Positions 43,556 through 55,793 of a DNA stretch of 64,000 nt are shown here, piece after piece. The stretch is from Macrosoma leucophasiata. Taxonomy: Eukaryota; Arthropoda; Insecta; Lepidoptera; Hedylidae. The first letter of the stretch is position 1. The number at the start of each line of letters is the position of its first letter. The stretch is from NCBI GenBank assembly GCA_036365455.1, contig JAWQUS010000020.1:1647001-1711000 (forward strand). Direction: 5' to 3'. Below the pieces are notes generated by a model. It was not told where the DNA came from, ran no database searches, and saw only the letters and a program-made list of their open reading frames with translations. The position numbers and the translations under genes were made by a program.

Positions 43556-43839
43556 TTTTTTTATGTAATGGTAGTGGTAAACAAGCATGCAGTTCACATT
43601 GATGTTAAGTGATGACTGCAGCCTATAGACACCCACACAAAGACCAAGGTTAAAATGCAGATGCGTTACCACTACTGAGGCCTAAGGTGTTATGCCTCTG
43701 TGCCGGAAATGACAGGGCCGTACATTACCACCTGACCGGAACACGATAGTGCTGAACACTACCATTTAGCGGCAAGTATATTAGGTAATGCGATGGTGAC
43801 CACGCCCGCGAGCTCCAACATTTGAGCTCTACCAAAAGT
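43556..43839 (-). mobile_element. ACTGGTGG SINE, full
   Basis: Complete minus-strand copy, head altered to ACTTTTGG on its own strand. Confidence 0.88.
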
Positions 43840-44137
43840 AGAATTTATCTCGCTATACTAAAAAGTTCACGATGGCACATACCTAACCTATAAGGATAGC
43901 TTACTTAAAATGCAATAACTCACAATTCTATATTTGTATTATTAATCAAATTAAATACTTTTGTAATCTTTTAAACTTCTCGTGTATAACGCTTTCATCC
44001 CATATTAATTAATCTGGTGGGACATGTAAATAGTCCACACCAAGGTGGATTATAAATCCTAAGTATAGTATGATGATCACCCTCAAAATTTCGGCACCAG
44101 ATCACCTATCCCTCAGGATCAAACACCCCAATAATTA

Positions 44138-44400
44138 AGCAGGCTTTCCCCTCTATCAAGGTACAAGCACAAATGTTCCTACGCCTGTCGCCCCTATGTT
44201 TAAATGTGCGCGTGAAGAATGTATTTTCTTAAAATCAAGGTGTGAGTTTCATAGTAATAAACGATTTTTGTAGTGTGTGTGTGTCACATGTATTTCCCCC
44301 GCATAAAATGATAGGCTTTTTTGCATCGTTAATAAACGCTATGGCTACTTCCTTCCAGTCCGCCGCGACCGGTGGTGGCCCGTGTTTCTCTTTGATTTCA
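44138..44400 (+). repeat. Dispersed repeat (GCAGGCTTTCCCCTC family)
   Basis: Second copy; see 31441. Differs by small indels. Confidence 0.7.
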
Positions 44401-44585
44401 ACTAATTAATTTTGCTGTATATCTACGCACATTAAAATGAATTGGAATATTATACCAAATAACCACTAACGACGCTTAATAGACCTTTAATGAAAACAAA
44501 AGCCTGTAATCAAAACATTATATATAGGTCAGCAGGTCTCTATGGACTTAGTATCTACTAAAACCTTTTCGACCTAAATAAACAC

Positions 44586-45365
44586 TTAAATATTGACATG
44601 TAAAGCCGACTGATATTACAGGCAGACAAAGCGAACTAATATTAGTTCTGTCCACGAGTCTATAGAGATAGGGTTTAAAACTATCTGTTTGTGGTCCAAT
44701 AACGTTGTAGTAACCTTGCTTAGACAGACTTTGATATTCGTTATTAAAGCTACTAATAGTTTATATGTCGCACACAACGTTTCTGACGTTTGTCGACCAT
44801 TATGGTCAAATGTTGACCAATATCGGACTATTCTTGAACTTACAGATAATAAATTCAAGTCATGTATTAAACGCACGCTATGTAAAAATGCGTACTATAG
44901 ACTCGATGACTATCTAACTAAAGGATAGAGATGCCTGGACAAATGCTGGTCTAGGTCCATAAAACATTAAACAGTAATTTTGTGAAATGATGTGCATTGT
45001 ACCTGGTAATGTAAAACATATAGTGTCGTATTGTGAAAATAGTTTTAAGGAACATATTTTGAAAAGACCCTACTGAGTTTTGTTTTGGCAGGTTTTTTCT
45101 CAGTACTGTAGGCTTTGGAACTCTGCCAGTGAATGACAAAGAATGTCGCATATTTTTTTGTTTAGTCTTATCTTGCCGTTTGTAAAAGAGAGTATGGAAC
45201 ACTCTGTTGATAATATTTTTATTATTAAGTATTTTATTGGACCATTATTTATCTTATTTTTGTTTACTTTGACATATTAATCAACGTATCAGTTGTTATT
45301 GGCCGTAATTTTATATTTGTACTTTGACCTATCACAAGCAAATTCTATTATTTCCAAGTGATTAA
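44586..45365 (+). mobile_element. LINE 3' end (C-terminal codons plus 3' UTR)
   Basis: The frame to 44928 ends FKSCIKRTLCKNAYYRLDDY, resembling the last residues of Jockey/CR1-group LINE proteins. The 3' UTR that follows contains CCCTACTGAGTTTTG and TTTGGAACTCTGCC and ends near TTGAATTTGAATT. A near copy of the UTR is at 51645-51985. Confidence 0.65.
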
Positions 45366-45904
45366 ATAAAAAATTGAATTTGAATTATAAGTGGGTACGT
45401 AGGCAGTGTGCAACAGAGATAACGCTCTACGAACTCGAAACAAGCTGATTGTCTTTGCAATGTCAAAATGTCTTGTCTGTGCAATATTTCTTGATGAGCA
45501 CTGTACATAGGGGAAATTAAATTTTTCATGTCATGAAATGAAAAACTAGGGAGTTTTTGCCGGGAAGTCGGGAGAGAGTCGTGTTGCAGCGTGATATTGT
45601 TTTCAAAACTTGTGTATAATCGTGTTTTTATGTGTGAAAATGATGGGCTTTTTATCATAAAGCATCCGATAACGTGCAAGGGTGTAGGAAAGTCAAATTA
45701 TGCATCGAAAAGTGATTTTTCGTGCTGCTTCCAAAACTTTGTAGAAACTCCTAGTAAAGTCCCCATCACTTTACTGGAGCCATCTCAACCATCCGATCAT
45801 CGTCATCTTCCATATGGATATTCAGTATCATAAGAAAAGAGAAACACAAAAAAATACTGAAGTGTGGCTGTAAATGACTTGAATCCATGGCCGTAAAACA
45901 AATC

Positions 45905-46515
45905 TATACATCTATACAAATAAATAATATTGGAGTCTGTTTGTAATATTAAAATAACCGCTTTTTACTAAATGCATATGTATGTCCACTGGTGGTAGAG
46001 TTCCAGTGACGGAGCTCGCGGGCGTAGGCACCACCGCATTACCTAATATACTTGCCGCTAAATGGTAGTGTTCAGCACTATCGTGTTCCGGTCAGGTGGT
46101 AATGTACGGCCCTGTAATTTCAGGCACAGAGGCATTACACCTAATGCCTCAGGAGTGGCAGCGCATCTGCATTTTGACCTCTGGTCATTGTGTGGGTGTC
46201 TACTGGGGGGGTGCTGCAGTCATCACTTAACATCAATGTGAACTGCATGCTTGTTTGCCACTTTTATTACATAAAAAAAAAAAAAAAAAAATGTATACAC
46301 GGTACATATACCAAAACAACATTTTTTACTATTTTTGTCTGTCTGTCTGTCTGTTTGGCGGGGCTAATCTTGATAACGGCTGGACCGATTTCGACGGGAC
46401 TTTCACTGGCAGATAGCTGATATAATAAGGAGTAACTTAGGCTACTTTAATACTAGCTGCGCCTACGACTTCGTCCGGGTAAATACTGAACAATCATAAA
46501 TTCTAACGCGGACGA
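45905..46515 (+). mobile_element. Short TCTG-type retroelement interrupted by a SINE
   Basis: Collinear with 13200-13485. The SINE at 45988-46290 splits it after ATATGTATGT. The 3' part runs through a TCTG run (46337-46356) and ACTTCGTCCGGG. Confidence 0.75.
45988..46290 (+). mobile_element. ACTGGTGG SINE, full, in a retroelement
   Basis: Inserted in a TCTG-type element; GTCTA is followed by CTGGGGGGGTG, a local G expansion. Confidence 0.9.
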
Positions 46516-46844
46516 AGTTGTGGGCGCAGCTGGTTAGAAGTAAAAGGGCAAACTATTGTACAGTTAAGATTAGGTTAAGTAAATAGGTACTTGTAGCCTA
46601 TTAACATTTACATAAAAAAAAGATTCCGATGAAGATGTGTTGCCACTCCTGAGAGCCGTCTGTACCGGAAATAACAGGGTCGTATATTACCACCTCACCT
46701 GAAGGTTTTATGTTGAAGGGTTGCTTGAATACGCATCACATAACATAAAATTTGGTTTTTGGCGGGAACCTTGAAAGAGGCGTATGGTGCTTTTATCTTA
46801 TTTCATTTTCTTGGTGTATTTTTGAGTTATATATACTAATATTA

Positions 46845-47045
46845 TAAAACTGAAGAGTGTTTGTTTGTTTGTTTGCTTGAACGCGCTAATCTCAAGAACA
46901 ACTCATCCGATTTGAAAAATTATTTCAGTGTTAGATAGCCCATTTATTGAGGAAGGCTTTAGGCTATATAACATCACGCTAAGATTATTAGGACAGGGTA
47001 GATTACATTGCAACCGCGCGAAGCCTGGGCGGGCCGCTAGTATTG
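46845..47045 (+). mobile_element. Short non-autonomous retroelement ending GGGCGGGCCGCTAG
   Basis: Starts ACTAATATTATAAAACTGAA, has TTTGTTTGTTTG and CAACTCATCCGATTTG, and ends GCGAAGCCTGGGCGGGCCGC. Inserted in an older dispersed repeat, and followed at once by a SINE. Confidence 0.7.
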
Positions 47046-47056
47046 GTGGTATTTCT

Positions 47057-47343
47057 ACTGGTGGTAGATTTCCAGTGACGGAGCTCGCGGGCGTAGGCAC
47101 CACCGCATTACCTAATATACTTGCCGCTAAATGGTAGTGTTCAGCACTATCGTGTTCCGGTCAGGTGGTAATGTACGGCCCTGTAATTTCCGGCACTGAG
47201 GCTTAACACCTTAGGCCTTAGGAGTGGTAACGCATCTGCATGTTGACCTTGGTCTTTGTGTGGGTGTCTATAGGCTGCAGTCATCACTTCACATCAATGT
47301 GAACTGCACGCTTGTTTGCCACTTTTATTACATAAAAAAAAAA
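47057..47343 (+). mobile_element. ACTGGTGG SINE, full
   Basis: Complete; follows the small retroelement ending at 47045. Confidence 0.9.
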
Positions 47344-47640
47344 TTTAAAAAAAATTGTATAAAGTTGGTGGCATTTTGTATGATATAAGTTTATAACAGT
47401 GCACGTGTATAGTGAAATAGAATAACAGTACGAAAACTTGACGTTTCAGGTTGCCTCCAAAACTTCATTGTAAATGTTCTGGTAAAGTAGCCATCGCTTT
47501 ACTCGAATAACTTGACTGTAACTCACTTGACTGACATACTTAATACATAATTGACTTAACTATATTATAGTAACTTTTACGCTGCTTAATCCTTCAAGGA
47601 TCGTACGGCCACCGGCGGCGAGACACAATTGAATTTCAAT

Positions 47641-47929
47641 TTTTTTTTTTTTTATGTAATGGAAGTGGCAAAGAAGCATGCAGTTCACATTGATGTTAAG
47701 TGATGACTGCAGCCTATAGACACCCACATGAAGACCAAGGCCAAATGCAGATGCGTTACCACCCCTGAGGCCTAAGGTGTTATGCCTCTGTGCCGGAAAT
47801 TACAGGGACGTACATTACCACCTGACCGGAACACGATAGTGCTGAACACTACCATTTAGCGGCAAGTAAATTAGGTAATGCGGTGGTGCCTACGCCCGCG
47901 AGCTTTGTCACTAGAGCTCTACCACCAGT
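47641..47929 (-). mobile_element. ACTGGTGG SINE, full, with target duplication
   Basis: Complete. AATTTCAATT flanks both sides (ending about 47641 and starting about 47930), a good 10-bp target duplication. Confidence 0.92.
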
Positions 47930-48110
47930 AAATTTCAATTGTCATATTTTTCTCGTGTCTGGAGAGATTAAATAAATACGAAATATCGTTTTACTTGATA
48001 CTGGCAATATGTGTAATAGCGATGCCATAATTAAAAAAAAAAACAACATTTTGTATTTTGAAATACTTTTTATGTAGTCCGTGGCAGCTACAATCTACAA
48101 TGGTCTCAGT

Positions 48111-48395
48111 CTAGTGGTGATAGAGTTCCGGTGTATGAGCTCCAGGGCGTAGGCACTAATGCATTACCTAATCTATCTATCGCCATATGTTAGTGTTCAG
48201 CACTATCGTGTCCCGGTTAGATGGTAATGAATGACCCCGTTATAACTAACACAGAGACAATAAAACTAAGGTCTCAGGGTTCGCAACACCGCACAACGCA
48301 CTTTGACCTCTGGTTTTGTGCAGATGTGTATAGGCTGCAGTCATCACTTAACATCCATGTGGACTGCATGCTTGATTGCCACCTTCATTACAAAT
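48111..48395 (+). mobile_element. ACTGGTGG SINE, old
   Basis: Full length but diverged; end CCACCTTCATTACAAATA. Confidence 0.8.
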
Positions 48396-48415
48396 AAAAG
48401 TCAGGAAAAAAAATT

Positions 48416-48678
48416 ACTGGTGATAGAGCTCTACTGACGGAGCTCGCGGGCGTAGTCACCACCGCATTACCTAATTTACTTGCCGCTAAATGGTAGTGTT
48501 CAGCACTATCGTGTTCCCGTTAGGTGGTAATATACGGCCCTGTACTTTCCGGCACAGAGGCATTACACCTAATGCCTCAGGAGTGGCAGCGCATCTGAAT
48601 TTTGACCTCTGGTCATTATGAAAGTGTCTATAGGCTGCGGTCATCACTTAACATCAATGTGAAAAAAAATAAAAAAAT
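48416..48678 (+). mobile_element. ACTGGTGG SINE, 3' end replaced
   Basis: Ends at AACATCAATGTG followed by A-rich sequence and then LINE coding sequence. Confidence 0.88.
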
Positions 48679-49030
48679 GACGCAAATTTGTGTGAATGAT
48701 AGTATCGGTGTAAAAATGAAAAAAGGCATGCTCCGATGGTTCGGGCATATAGAAAGAATGTCGAATGAGCGAATGACTAAACAGATTTACAATGCGAATG
48801 TGGATGGTTGCAGAGGCCCAGGAAGACCAAGGCTGACCTACCATGACCAAATATGTCATGTTGGGACCTGTCTGATGGTGGGGTCAAAAGTCTTAGGAAT
48901 CGGCGTGCATGTATGAAGGGAACGATGAAGGTAGACGAGGCACGAGAGGTTTGTCAGAACCGGGATGTCTGGCGCTCTACACTCTCTGCCTACCCCGTTA
49001 GGGACCTGGCGTGAAGATACATACATACAT
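48679..49030 (+). pseudogene. LINE C-terminus with TACA tail (longest copy)
   Basis: Encodes KKGMLRWFGHIERMSNERMT, then GCRGPGRPRLTYHDQI, the conserved end of a LINE polyprotein common in Lepidoptera. After a frameshift it continues as the RRACM...VDEAREVCQ stretch to YPVRDLA, and then a TACATACA tail. The 5' end is fused directly to a SINE that lost its 3' end. Confidence 0.85.
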
Positions 49031-49294
49031 TACTTTAAAAACTGATTTCGAACAAGTTTCACTTTTCAAAACTTGCACAAAATGCATAACCAGAAACGGT
49101 ACACGCAATAAAAATTCACGTTGCATTTATAGGATAGAAATTTATGTCCATTTGCTTTCGTCGGAGTCTGTAATTTTCTTAACTCGCAGTCGCCAGTAAA
49201 GTGTAATCGTCCATGAAGCATTTGGACAAAGACCATCGAGAATAAGGGATGTACAGATACCGATAAGTTTCGCCTGACAGAACTTTTTATTGTA

Positions 49295-49582
49295 TTTTTT
49301 TTTATGTAATGGATGTGGCAAACAAACATGCAGTTCACGTTGATGTTAAGTGATGACTGCAGCCTATAAACACTAACACAAAGACCAAGATCAAAGTGGA
49401 GATACGTTACCACTCCTGAGGCCTAAGGTGTTATGTATCTGTGTCGGAAATCACAAGGCCGTACATTACCACCTGACCGGAACACGATAGTGCTGAACAC
49501 TACCATTGAACGGCAAGTATATTAGGTAATGCGGTGGCTGCTGCTACGCCCGCGAGCTCCGTCATTGAAGCTCTACCACCAA
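49295..49582 (-). mobile_element. ACTGGTGG SINE, full
   Basis: Complete minus-strand copy. Confidence 0.9.
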
Positions 49583-49617
49583 TAAAAATTCTGACAGTAT
49601 TTATTATGTAACGCTTA

Positions 49618-49655
49618 CACCACACACCACACACACACACCACACGACACATTTT
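49618..49655. repeat. CA-rich microsatellite
   Basis: CACACCACACACACACACC and related. Confidence 0.8.
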
Positions 49656-49677
49656 TCTTGTTCTTAATTGAAATTAA

Positions 49678-49982
49678 CTGCCTCGGTAGCCTAGTGGTAG
49701 CAGGCCACTACTACTACGCTGAGGTTCTGGGTTCGATTCCCGGGTAGGGGGTTATCAGGGATAATGGTGTAAAGTCCTTTATCTCTGGTTCCATTGGGAT
49801 TTTTCCATTTTCTTGTAATTTCCCAGTACCTCGAAGTTTGGTAATGTGCCCGGAGATGTCAATAGGCTCGCCACCTGTTACATGGGCCAAAACGTATCGT
49901 GGGTGTTTGCATGTATCCTTGAATGAATGTTTTCACCTCTGCCTACCCCTTGGGGGATTACAGGCGTGAAGTTATGTTTTCT
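49678..49982 (+). mobile_element. tRNA-headed SINE (CTGCCTCGG family), full copy
   Basis: Same A box, B box, body and GGCGTGAAGTTA end as the copy at 3421, with about 10% differences and small indels. Confidence 0.9.
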
Positions 49983-50076
49983 TAATTAAAATTAAGAAAT
50001 TAGTTAAGTACAACAAATACATTGTGGTTGAGTTTTAGAGAAATTAGTTCAGTGTAACAGATACATCCTGGCAAAG

Positions 50077-50372
50077 TTTTTTCTTTTTTATGTAATGGAA
50101 GTGGCAAACAAGCATGCAGTTCACACTGATGTTAAGTGAAGACTACAGCCAATAGACACCGACACAATGACCAGAGATCAAAATGCAAATGCTTTGCCAC
50201 TCCTGAGGCCTAAGGTGTTATGCCTCTGTGCCGGAAATCACAGACCCGTACATTACATTACCACCCGACCGGAGCACGATAGTGCTGAACACTACCATTT
50301 AGCGGCAAGTATATTAGGTAATGCGGTGGCGCCTACGCCCGCAAGATCCGTCACTGGAGCTCTACCACCAGT
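50077..50372 (-). mobile_element. ACTGGTGG SINE, full
   Basis: Complete minus-strand copy; ATTAC is repeated once in the middle. Confidence 0.9.
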
Positions 50373-50459
50373 AAAAAAAAGTTTTCGTGTCGGAACTCGG
50401 CAGCGAAGGTTTCACTGCATCACCTAATATATCTTCTGCCTACTGTAAAGGATGTGTTC

Positions 50460-50640
50460 GTGGTCCAAGAGCTAGTGAACCCTTCGAGTATCGGAACGCC
50501 TGTAAGCCTAGAAATTTTTGAAGAGATGAGTCTTAATATGCTAGATACGATAACCATCGCCTGGCAAGCATCAACTCGTCACGTCATCTGGATTTCTGAT
50601 GAGAAAAGTTACTTCCATATTTTACATCTGGCAGCCATAG
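50460..50640 (+). repeat. Dispersed repeat (ACCATCGCCTGGCAAG family)
   Basis: Second copy; see 36427. Confidence 0.55.
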
Positions 50641-50759
50641 TTTTGCGACCATATATATATATATTTTTTCTTATTATGGCATCGCATTTACGCATATTGC
50701 CAGTGTCAAGTAAAACGATATTTCATATTTATATAAGCAGCGTAAAAGTTAATATAGTC

Positions 50760-51075
50760 ATCAAGTATAATATGTAAGTATCAAGTATATAAGTTATCAA
50801 GTATAATATGTCAGTCAAGTGAGTTACAATCAAGTTATTCGAGTAAAGCGATGGCTACTTTACCAGAACATTTACAATGAAGTTTTGGAGGCAACCTGAA
50901 AGGTCGTGTTTTCGCACTGTTATTCTATTTCACTATACACGGGCACTGTAATAAACCTATATCAAACAAAATGCCACCAATTTTATTCAATATAGCTTAA
51001 AAATACACCAAGAAAATGAAATAAAATAAGAGTAGGTACCATACGCCTCTTTCAAGGTTCCCGCAAAAACTCTCT
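50760..51075 (-). repeat. Old dispersed repeat, uninterrupted inverted copy
   Basis: Carries in reverse order the landmarks of 46690-47562: AGTTTTGGAGGCAACCTGAA, then AATACACCAAGAAAATGAAA, then CTTTCAAGGTTCCCGC. Confidence 0.75.
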
Positions 51076-51149
51076 TGCGACCTTATTTGTTGCGTCTTAT
51101 TTATATTTGTGGTGGTGTTTCCATGACAACGGAAGTGTTTCCATGACGA

Positions 51150-51305
51150 TGAAATTGTTAGGACGAATTCAATAAATTATGTATCGAGCGTATAATGTAA
51201 TGTAAATTGTACATCAATTAGCCTGCTATTGATATACGATTGAGGCGCTAATTTGCAGTAAATACAACGTAATTTTCTTTAAATATCCTAATACAAAAAA
51301 AATTA
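51150..51305 (-). repeat. Dispersed repeat (TTGATGTACAATTTACATTA family)
   Basis: Inverted copy; see 36630. Confidence 0.7.
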
Positions 51306-51309
51306 ACAT

Positions 51310-51432
51310 TAAGTCGCAACATGGGGTTTTGGCGAGAACCTTGAATTATTTTTAAGCTCTTATTTTATTTTATTTTCTTTGTGTATTTTTGATGGCATTT
51401 TGTGTGATATAGGTTTATTACAGTGCAGTTTT
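51310..51432 (+). repeat. Old dispersed repeat, partial copy
   Basis: TTTTGGCGAGAACCTTGAAT through GATATAGGTTTATTACAG, ending at a SINE fragment. Confidence 0.6.
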
Positions 51433-51510
51433 GGTGTAGGTTGCAGTATTCACTTACCATCAATATGATAGGTATGTTTGTTTGTCACCATTAAAACATT
51501 TAAAAAACCC
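51433..51510 (+). mobile_element. ACTGGTGG SINE, 3' fragment
   Basis: GGTTGCAGTATTCACTTACC and GTTTGTTTGTCACC. Confidence 0.55.
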
Positions 51511-51644
51511 TCTGCGCCCAAGTGCGAATCGCACCAGCTTTTATTAGTATTTTGTACACATCACTAACCCAACAGCGGGTTATCTAGCGCACCACACTCC
51601 CTGCTTACCCCATAAGGGACTTACATATATGATACAATGCCTAT

Positions 51645-51985
51645 TGAGGCATCCTATCACATTTGGGAAAATATTTTGAGAAAACCCTACTGAGTTTTGT
51701 TTTGGCAGGTTTTTTCTCAGTAATGTAAGCTTTGGAACTCTGCCAGTGAATGACAAAGAATGTCCCATATTTTTTTGTTTAGTCTTGTCTTGCCGTTTGT
51801 AAAAGAGAGTATGGAACATTCTGTTGATACCTATTTATCATGATCATTATTTATTTTATTTTGTTTACTTTGACATATTAATCAACGTATCAGTTGTTAT
51901 TCGCTTTAATTTTATATTTGTAATTTGACCTATCACAAGCAAATTCTATTATTTCCAAGTGATTAAATGTATTTTTGAGTTTGAG
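51645..51985 (+). mobile_element. LINE 3' UTR copy
   Basis: About 90% alike by eye to 45050-45365, with the same CTACTGAGTTTTG, TTTGGAACTCTGCC and CAAGCAAATTCTATT landmarks, ending in TTTGAGTTTGAG repeats. Confidence 0.7.
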
Positions 51986-52352
51986 TTTGAATTTGTGAGT
52001 CATATAATTATGTATGTACCTATGTATCTGCACAACAAATTCTAGGCAACGTATATATACGGCGGACTTATTGCCGTAGCATTAAGTCAACCGTATGTAC
52101 ACGTTGAATAAAAGTGTAAATAAATAAATACATAGTTTGATATACAGGCCCATCCCTAAAGCCGGGAAATTTCCCAACTTGGTTATCTAGACAGATTTCG
52201 CGATAAAGTTCCCTCCATTAAAATCACTAACGTAGCACTTCAGATGTTAGAAGTTGTTATTGTTAACAATAATATTGTCGATTTAGTGTTGAAGTTTGTT
52301 GTGGTACTTACATTGCATAAATTTAAGTAAAGCAGTAGATTTTGCATTATTT

Positions 52353-52455
52353 AAATGTAATGTAGGTGGCAAACTAGCATGCAGATCACATTGGTGTTAA
52401 GTAATAACAGCAGCCTATAGACAACTACACAAAACGAGTAGTCGAAATGCAGAAC
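52353..52455 (-). mobile_element. ACTGGTGG SINE, 3' fragment
   Basis: GGCAAACTAGCATGCAGATC and CAGCAGCCTATAGAC. Confidence 0.7.
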
Positions 52456-53830
52456 TTCACATACATATACACGTCTCAACGTGTATACATGTCATGACAT
52501 GTGTATATAGTGCCATAATCACACTCAATACGAGCTAATATATCAATGAAATAAAATGATAAGCAGCGACTGGTAAAATTATAATCCTGATATAATGTAA
52601 ATACGAACAGATACGAATCCTGGATTATCCCGGCTCCGGGATTTCCGTGCGGGATTACGGGGACATTAAAACGAGTAAAAAAAGTGGAGCGTAAAGTCGA
52701 AACGGCGACGCTTTTCATTACGTACTGAAATGGCGGATTTTAAAAATTCAAAGGTTGTTTTTTAACTCTTCCCTTCTCCTTAATTTGAATTTACCGCGAA
52801 TCCCGTTTCATTTTTTAATTATTTGAAATACGGAGTGCTATAAAAAGGAGAGTGCCACAAACTTCCTACTCGCTTACCTTTTATACTGTACGCAGCAATA
52901 AATATTGCACATTGAGCCCTCGAAAGAGATAATCGGGTATATCGTTTTCGACTTTGTAGATCTCTGCTGCACACTGCCTTGAAATTCCCTCCTTATAATT
53001 TCTAATTTAATCTCTCAAAGCGACCCCGGAGTTTGAGATTCATATTATGTTTATATTAGAAACAAAGCAAAGAACGAAAGGAAAAAAGAAAAGAAAGAAA
53101 GAAAGGAAAGAAAGGAAAGAAATAAAGGAAAGGAATAAAGAAAGAACAACCGCCATAATTTTTTTTAACTCTTTTTTAAAAACCGGTTACAAAAAAAATT
53201 GCAATAAAAAATAGCACAATATGGTCAAGGTAGGTATGACTGTGTGAAAGCAAGAGAGAAGGTGCTCATCTCAGATTTGTTATTCTGACTGATATTCTGA
53301 TGAACCCTATCTTAGTATGCCGCCAATGGCCGCCATTTACACGTCGTATTATTACAGTATTTCATATACAATATACATAACTTTAATTAATTTGGAACTG
53401 GTTATAGCAGATGGACGGACAAACACACGAGTAAGTCTTATGGGTTTCATATTTTTCAGGTGCAGGATCCTAAACCTATATTTGGCTACTGAATTTTACC
53501 TTCAGATTTATCTACTTTGCAACTGCAATAACTTCGTGACTTTGGACGATTTTGGCTAGAATTTGCTTTAACGCATTTATTTCAGTTTTCTTGCCAAATT
53601 CTTATGTAAAATATACTAAAAATGAATGTTTATGGAGTTTATAGACGTAGATTGTTGAAAATTTGTATGTCGCATTCGGTTTGCTTTATTTGATTTTGAA
53701 GAATTATGTAGGTTTTTTGTTTTGTTTATTGTGTTTTCATTCTCAACGAATGTTTTGAAACATAAATAAAATTCCTTGTAATTTGAGGTACGTATTGAGA
53801 TACGTATTCTTCACTTAGATGTATTATTTA
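52456..53830. other. Unassigned sequence
   Basis: Apart from the purine tract, no repeat or gene is recognised. This and 54060-55097 are the least repetitive parts of the right half. Confidence 0.5.
53072..53150. repeat. GAAA/GGAAA purine tract
   Basis: Nearly pure A and G for about 75 bases, with AAAGAAAGAAAGGAAAG units. Confidence 0.9.
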
Positions 53831-54059
53831 AGCGCAATACACACTGCGCCTGTCGGGCCACCGACACAGCCCGTCGACTCAATCCGGCGGCCTATATAAA
53901 ATTAATCGTGTCAGCAACTTGCGCCCGCGCTTATTGCCCGTCGACATTTTGGCGGCTTGCGGACGTATGTTCAGTTGCCCGGCAACACTCGAGCGGTATT
54001 GACACGTAAGTTCTTCATCTCAAGCCGCCGACATACTCGGGCTCAGTGTGTATTGCGCT
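53831..54059. mobile_element. 229-bp Harbinger-like MITE
   Basis: Terminal inverted repeats AGCGCAATACACACTG are flanked by TTA on both sides, the 3-bp target typical of PIF/Harbinger. The interior is GC-rich (CCGTCGACTC and related) against an AT-rich background. No coding frame. Confidence 0.85.
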
Positions 54060-55097
54060 TTACATGTCACACAACTTCCTTCGTTATACAGGCGTGAACA
54101 AATTGTTGAGGTTTTGGGCGAAGGTAATACATAAGTTTATAAAACATCGGATAAATTAAACTGTACCTTTAAACCTGCTAATCTTCAATAATCCGACTTT
54201 TCCAAAGCACAAATTTCCGTAATACGTTTAACGTTACATCATCGCCATAAACATTAAGCCGTTGAAATGTTATCAATTAACATGCAATAAGGCCGGCTTA
54301 TTCGCTAATTACCGTTGTGCTAGCTTTGTACTTAACGAACTGCCTTCAAGCACGTTACGTACTTATAATTAAATTGGTGGACATACGCTCGGAAAATGAT
54401 TATCGCTTCTTAAAACTTTGTTGGATCTTAATTACATTTTGGGACCACTGTCTGTTCTAATGAATTTGCGACAAAAATAAACTTTGGACGATTCAAATTA
54501 TTTCCGCTTTTTTCGTGGCGGGGATCTCAGTACCCGATGGTTGTGCGATGATACTCGTACTGCGATGATTGTTGTGATGGATGGTTCGCCATACCGGCGA
54601 AGCTGAGAGGAACCCAGCGAGAGAGCGGCGATTGGCGTGGCTCTGCCCGTCACTCGCTGCTGTGGTGGGGAGACGGCTGGGCAGGAGGTGTATGGGTATG
54701 TTCTTGGCCCTGCACCCTATTCCCAGCCGCCTAGTGGTGATCCCGAAGTCATTAGATATTAGACAGTATATTAGATTTGGAACGAATGTTTGAATTTCTA
54801 GGTTATAACATATTTACAATGCAAAATTGTTATAATATATTCTTCTTCTTTAATATATTTTGTCATATAGGTAAACTAAACTCAATCCAGCGATTTAAGT
54901 AAAGAAAAACATATTTCTGGAGACCTCTAAACTCGTCATCGCATGTCTCGAACCACAAGAGTTACTTTCACTTCAACCAACTTCTGTCGCTCAGAGTTAG
55001 CTACTTGGTAATTTTCTATGTGACGTGAATTTCTGAGGGTTCCATTTGCGAACTCTCGAAGTTGTGCCACGATGTGGAATATGTAACGGTTCTTATG
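54060..55097. other. Unassigned, with a GC-rich patch
   Basis: 54510-54740 is GC-rich (GTGGCGGGGATCTCAGTACC, GGCTGGGCAGGAGG). A 70-codon arginine-rich frame there has no recognised family. Confidence 0.4.
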
Positions 55098-55212
55098 TTC
55101 ATATATTCTAATATAAAAAAATCTCGTGTCACTGTGTTTGTAACTAAACTCCCAGGAAACGGGTGGACCGATCATTATGAAATTTTGTGTGTATATTTAG
55201 TAGGTATGAGAA
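55098..55212 (+). repeat. Retroelement 5' fragment
   Basis: AATATAAAAAAATCTCGTG and ACGGGTGGACCGATCATTAT: 5' part of a small retroelement, target of the RTE insertion that follows. Confidence 0.5.
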
Positions 55213-55793
55213 TCATCATCATCATCATCATTTCAGCCAATAGACGTCCACTGCTGAACAAAGGCCTCCCCCAAAGATTGCCACAACTAACGGTCCTGGG
55301 CCGCCCTCATCCAGCGATTGCCCGCGACCTTCACCAGATCGTCGGTCCATCTTGTGGGGGCCTGCCTACGCTTCGCTTTCCGGTACGCGGTCGCCACTCG
55401 AGAACTGCTCTGCCCCAACGGCCGTCAATTCTTCGAGCTATGTGCCCTGCCTACTGCCACTTGAGTCTCGCTATTCGGTGAGCTATGTCGGTAACTTTAG
55501 TTCTCATGCGGATCTCTTCATTTCTGATTTGATCTCGCAGAGAAACTCCGAGCTTAGCTCTCTCCATTGCTCTCTGAGTGACCTTGAGCCTTCTTATGAG
55601 GCCCATAGTGAGCGACCACGTTTCTGTCTCATAAGTCATCACTGGCAACACACACTGATCAAGGACCTTTTTCTTGAGTTACTGCGGTAAGTCGGACGAG
55701 AAGATGTATCGTAGCTTCCCGAACGCTGCCCAACCGAGTTGGATTCACCGATTGACCTCTTTCTCGAAGTTGGACCGACCTAACTGGACAGAC

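Larger units (their letters stand above)
46690..47562 (+). repeat. Old dispersed repeat split by two retroelements
   Basis: GGCGGGAACCTTGAAAGAGG at 46768 and GGTTGCCTCCAAAACTTCA at 47450 belong to one repeat. Its uninterrupted inverted copy is 50760-51075. The gap at about 46830-47343 is a small retroelement plus a SINE. Confidence 0.75.

Noticed and set aside
54581..54793. 70-codon arginine-rich frame
   Set aside because: GC-rich patch; no homology I recognise and no supporting signals.
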